NCBI GenBank assembly: GCA_927911695.1 | Contig: CAKMQO010000039.1 | Location: forward strand, 1 to 12,169 | Source of the DNA: an uncultured Gemella sp. | GTDB taxonomy: Bacteria; Bacillota; Bacilli; Staphylococcales; Gemellaceae | Direction: 5' to 3' | DNA length: 12,169 nt | Shown here: positions 10,446-12,169 of the stretch, piece after piece | Numbering within the stretch: the stretch's first letter is position 1 | Layout of the letters: every line of letters begins with the position of its first letter | The notes under the pieces: model-generated | Seen by the model: the letters and a program-made list of their open reading frames with translations, nothing else | Database searches by the model: none | Told to the model about the DNA's origin: nothing | Program-made: the position numbers and the translations under genes

Positions 10446-10480
10446 TGGCTTGATTAAGTATCTTAATCAAGCCATTTTTT
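10446..10480 (+). terminator. Terminator of gltS
   Basis: A perfect 12-bp stem (GGCTTGATTAAG 10447-10458, CTTAATCAAGCC 10462-10473) plus one outer T-A pair, with a TAT loop, is followed by six T residues (10475-10480). It lies 10 nt after the stop codon. Confidence 0.93.
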
Positions 10481-10488
10481 GAAATTTC

Positions 10489-10517
10489 TTGATGAATGTT
10501 TTGATGTATAATATAAT
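10489..10517 (+). promoter_or_regulatory. Promoter of the YSIRK-LPXTG surface-protein gene
   Basis: TTGATG (10489-10494), a 17-nt spacer and a perfect TATAAT (10512-10517). The start point would be near 10524, which coincides with the left edge of the repeat, so the repeat makes up nearly the whole leader of about 200 nt. Confidence 0.65.
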
Positions 10518-10520
10518 AGT

Positions 10521-10695
10521 AGAGGTTGACTCAAAAGTCTTAAAATTTAACAAAGTTCATATGAGAATTCAAAGACGCAGTGGTTATTGATATCTAAATT
10601 CGCTTTATAAAAGCTTTTTAGATATCTAATAAACCGTGCGGGGATGACTCGACAAAAATCGATTTCTTCGAAATTACGATTTTTGAGTCACTCCC
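10521..10695. repeat. Hairpin-rich intergenic element with inverted ends (MITE-like)
   Basis: The ends are imperfect inverted repeats: GAGGTTGACTCAAAAGTC at 10522 onward matches the complement of the right end (CTCCC back to GATTTTTGAGTCA, 10678-10695), sharing TGACTCAAAA exactly. Inside are two long hairpins. Hairpin 1 spans about 10576-10640, with arms built on GATATCTAAA (10589-10598) and TTTAGATATC (10617-10626) and outer arms CGCA/TGCG. Hairpin 2 spans about 10640-10695, with TGACTC (10645-10650) against GAGTCA (10685-10690), AAAAATCG/CGATTTTT, and ATTTC-TTC-GAAAT at the tip. It has no open reading frame of note. The design resembles non-coding mobile repeats of other Firmicutes; the copy number is unknown from here. 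Confidence 0.65.
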
Positions 10696-10723
10696 ATAGA
10701 TCATTTGAGATAAGGAGAAAGCA

Positions 10724-11742
10724 GTGAAGAATAAAAAATATTCTATAAGAAAATTATCCTCTGGAATAATAAGCATCATTATTGTTATTTGTACAATGAA
10801 AGTTGGAATAGTTAACGCACAAATGGAGTCTGTTAATAAGATTGTTATAAATAAAAAAGGAGTTATTCCAGATATTAAACCAATTCTGCCAGAGAATGTA
10901 ATAGAAGAGCCGATAAGAAAACCACCTATAAAATCAGAGGAAAAACCATCACCAAAACCAACAAAAAAATCATCACTAAAATCAACAGAAAAACCTGTAG
11001 AGAAGGTATTGGGAGAATCATTCGATAAACCAATGGGAGAATCATCGGTAAAATCAACAGAAAAGCTGACAGAGCAACCACCTGGTAAATTAATAGAAAA
11101 ACCAACTATTAATGTTTTAGAAAAAAATTCTAAAGTTGAAATTAAAAATGATGTATTAGTAGGGAATTTATCAGGCCGTGAAATTAAGGTTTCTTTTAAA
11201 AAGGTAGTATATCTGCAGAAAAGTTGTATGTAGAATCATTAAATGATAATAAGTTAAACCAGACTATTAAGCATAAGCTAGGTAGTGATTATAATATTAT
11301 AGAGACTTTTGAGATTCATTTTGAAAAAAATGAAAAAAGAATCGACAGTAATGTAGAACGCACAGTTACCGTTGCTGTTGTAAAAAAAGATGATGCAGAA
11401 TTAGAAGTTTATCATATAGCTGATGAAAATACTCTTGAGAAAGTAAATAGTAGCTATAGTACTGGTGAATTGAGGTTTAATATTAATCATTTCAGTAAGT
11501 TTACTATAGTAGAACGTATAAAAATAGGTAACAAGGATTTAGAAGAAAGAACAAAAGTTGTAATTCCAGAAAAAATAGAAAATAAAGAAGATAATGAATT
11601 ACTTAAAATAAATAGTATTAAAGATGAAAAACAATTTAAAATACTTCCTAAGACGGGTATATCTGTAAATTCGTTTATTTATATAGGATTTATTTTAATA
11701 ATTGTAGCTAGTATTATAAGAAAAAAGAAAAATTATATATAA
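10724..11742 (+). CDS. YSIRK-signal, LPXTG cell-wall-anchored surface protein, frameshifted
   Basis: Start is GTG at 10724 with AAGGAG at 10712-10717. The corrected protein is about 339 residues. Residues 6-10 are YSIRK within a YSIRK-type signal peptide (hydrophobic 13-31, likely cleavage after VNA, residue 32), which directs export at the division septum in related cocci. Residues about 58-130 are a Pro/Lys/Ser/Glu-rich stalk with imperfect repeats (KSTEK twice, GES twice), suited to spanning the wall. Residues about 135-275 form a predicted beta-rich module ending in ELRFNINHFSKFTIV, a pattern common in Gram-positive surface proteins. The C-terminus has LPKTG (308-312), a hydrophobic helix and a KKK tail, the sortase A signal. 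One A is missing in the run 11198-11202; repair reads FKKGSISAEKLYVESL. The ligand is unknown. Confidence 0.9.
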
Positions 11743-11763
11743 CTAAATAAATATAAAAAATAT

Positions 11764-11805
11764 ATGGATATCATAATGTATTATGCAGTTGGTATCCATT
11801 TTTTT
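11764..11805 (+). terminator. Terminator of the surface-protein gene
   Basis: ATGGATA (11764-11770) pairs with TATCCAT (11793-11799), followed by a run of T to 11805. Inside, CATAAT/ATTATG forms a second stem. It lies 21 nt after the stop codon. Confidence 0.8.
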
Positions 11806-11999
11806 GTATTTTCAGGCTCAATTTATAAGTCTATGGTTATTAAATATTATAAATGAGATTTTAGTACAATGATTATAAATATAATTTTCTAAATAGCCAT
11901 AATCATTATGGTTTATTAAATCAAAGTTTATATTTTTCTAAATAAGAAAAAAATATAAAAAATATTAATTTCAAAACCAGTAAATCGTAAGGATAACTA
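11806..11999. other. AT-rich intergenic stretch with a 15-nt palindrome
   Basis: No open reading frame is supported. It holds the palindrome CCATAATCATTATGG (11897-11911), a short hairpin TTTTTCT/AGAAAAA (about 11934-11952), and TTTTCTAAATA twice (about 11885 and 11935). These lie upstream of the promoter of the edge gene and could be regulatory sites, but the base composition makes short palindromes likely by chance. Confidence 0.4.
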
Positions 12000-12028
12000 T
12001 TTACAAGAAGGAACAAACATGTTATAAT
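12000..12028 (+). promoter_or_regulatory. Promoter of the edge gene
   Basis: TTTACA (12000-12005), a 17-nt spacer and a perfect TATAAT (12023-12028), with TG one base before the -10 (extended -10). This is the best promoter in the window. The leader is about 36 nt and ends in AAGGAG (12058-12063). Confidence 0.8.
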
Positions 12029-12070
12029 AAATCGAAATTATTACGAGTTATAACATTAAGGAGAACATAT

Positions 12071-12169
12071 ATGAATAAAAAAAAATATTATTATTACTGG
12101 TGCTTGTGGTTCATTAGTAATCGGATTATCTGCATTTGCAGGATACGAATACGGAAAACATCAAGCATA
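12071..12169 (+). CDS. Start of a probable exported or membrane protein, cut by the window end
   Basis: ATG 12071 follows AAGGAG with a 7-nt gap. As printed, nine A residues (12077-12085) lead into an unlikely Tyr/Arg/Cys-rich frame. Removing one A gives MNKKNIIITGACGSLVIGLS followed by AFAGYEYGKHQA, a short basic N-terminus and a hydrophobic segment typical of a signal peptide or membrane anchor. Too little remains to name it. The gene has a strong promoter of its own. Confidence 0.6.
   Translation, partial: MNKKKYYYYWCLWFISNRIICICRIRIRKTSSI

Noticed and set aside
10640..10695. Hairpin 2 of the repeat as a terminator
   Set aside because: No T tract follows it on either strand, and it lies between a promoter and its gene.
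10521..10695. CRISPR array or riboswitch
   Set aside because: There are no regularly spaced direct repeats, and I recognise no known riboswitch core; the inverted-end architecture fits a repeat element better.

Overview
The window looks like chromosomal DNA of a low-GC Gram-positive coccus, most likely Gemella or a close relative. The reasons are strongly AT-rich codon use, AGGAGG-type ribosome sites, a Streptococcus-like zinc-less methionyl-tRNA synthetase, WhiA, an ECF transporter with a Trep_Strep/MptD-type S component, and a YSIRK/LPXTG wall-anchored protein. The genus is an inference; the Firmicutes assignment is firm. No tRNA, rRNA, CRISPR array, transposase or phage gene is visible.

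Layout: 29-2028 metG (+). Convergent to it, about 2139/2170-3905 (-) encodes one long coiled-coil/transmembrane/SH3-like protein that appears as three broken pieces. Divergent from that gene, 4087-7344 (+) is a compact cluster: tpx, an ECF S component, EcfT, and a fused double ATPase (EcfA-EcfA'), closed by a terminator. Then come whiA and a Nudix hydrolase (7453-9031), gltS (9229-10436), a structured intergenic repeat (about 10521-10695) lying in the leader of a YSIRK-LPXTG surface protein (10724-11742), and the first codons of another exported protein at the right edge (from 12071). Most transcription units are bounded by recognisable promoters and intrinsic terminators.

The dominant oddity is technical. 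At least a dozen one-base insertions or deletions, mostly in A/T runs, break metG (five), the minus-strand gene (two, perhaps three), the ECF ATPase, whiA, gltS, the LPXTG gene and the edge gene. In every case shifting one base restores a full-length protein with its family motifs. Because housekeeping genes such as metG are hit, sequencing or assembly error is far likelier than real decay, so I annotate whole genes and give the break points.

Functionally the window holds translation (MetRS), peroxide defence (Tpx), vitamin- or metabolite-type uptake of unknown substrate (ECF), a division-linked DNA-binding protein (WhiA), glutamate transport (GltS) and cell-surface proteins. I see no clear new multi-gene system. 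The best candidates for novelty are the membrane-anchored coiled-coil/SH3-like protein and the hairpin-rich repeat that forms almost the whole 5' leader of the surface-protein gene.
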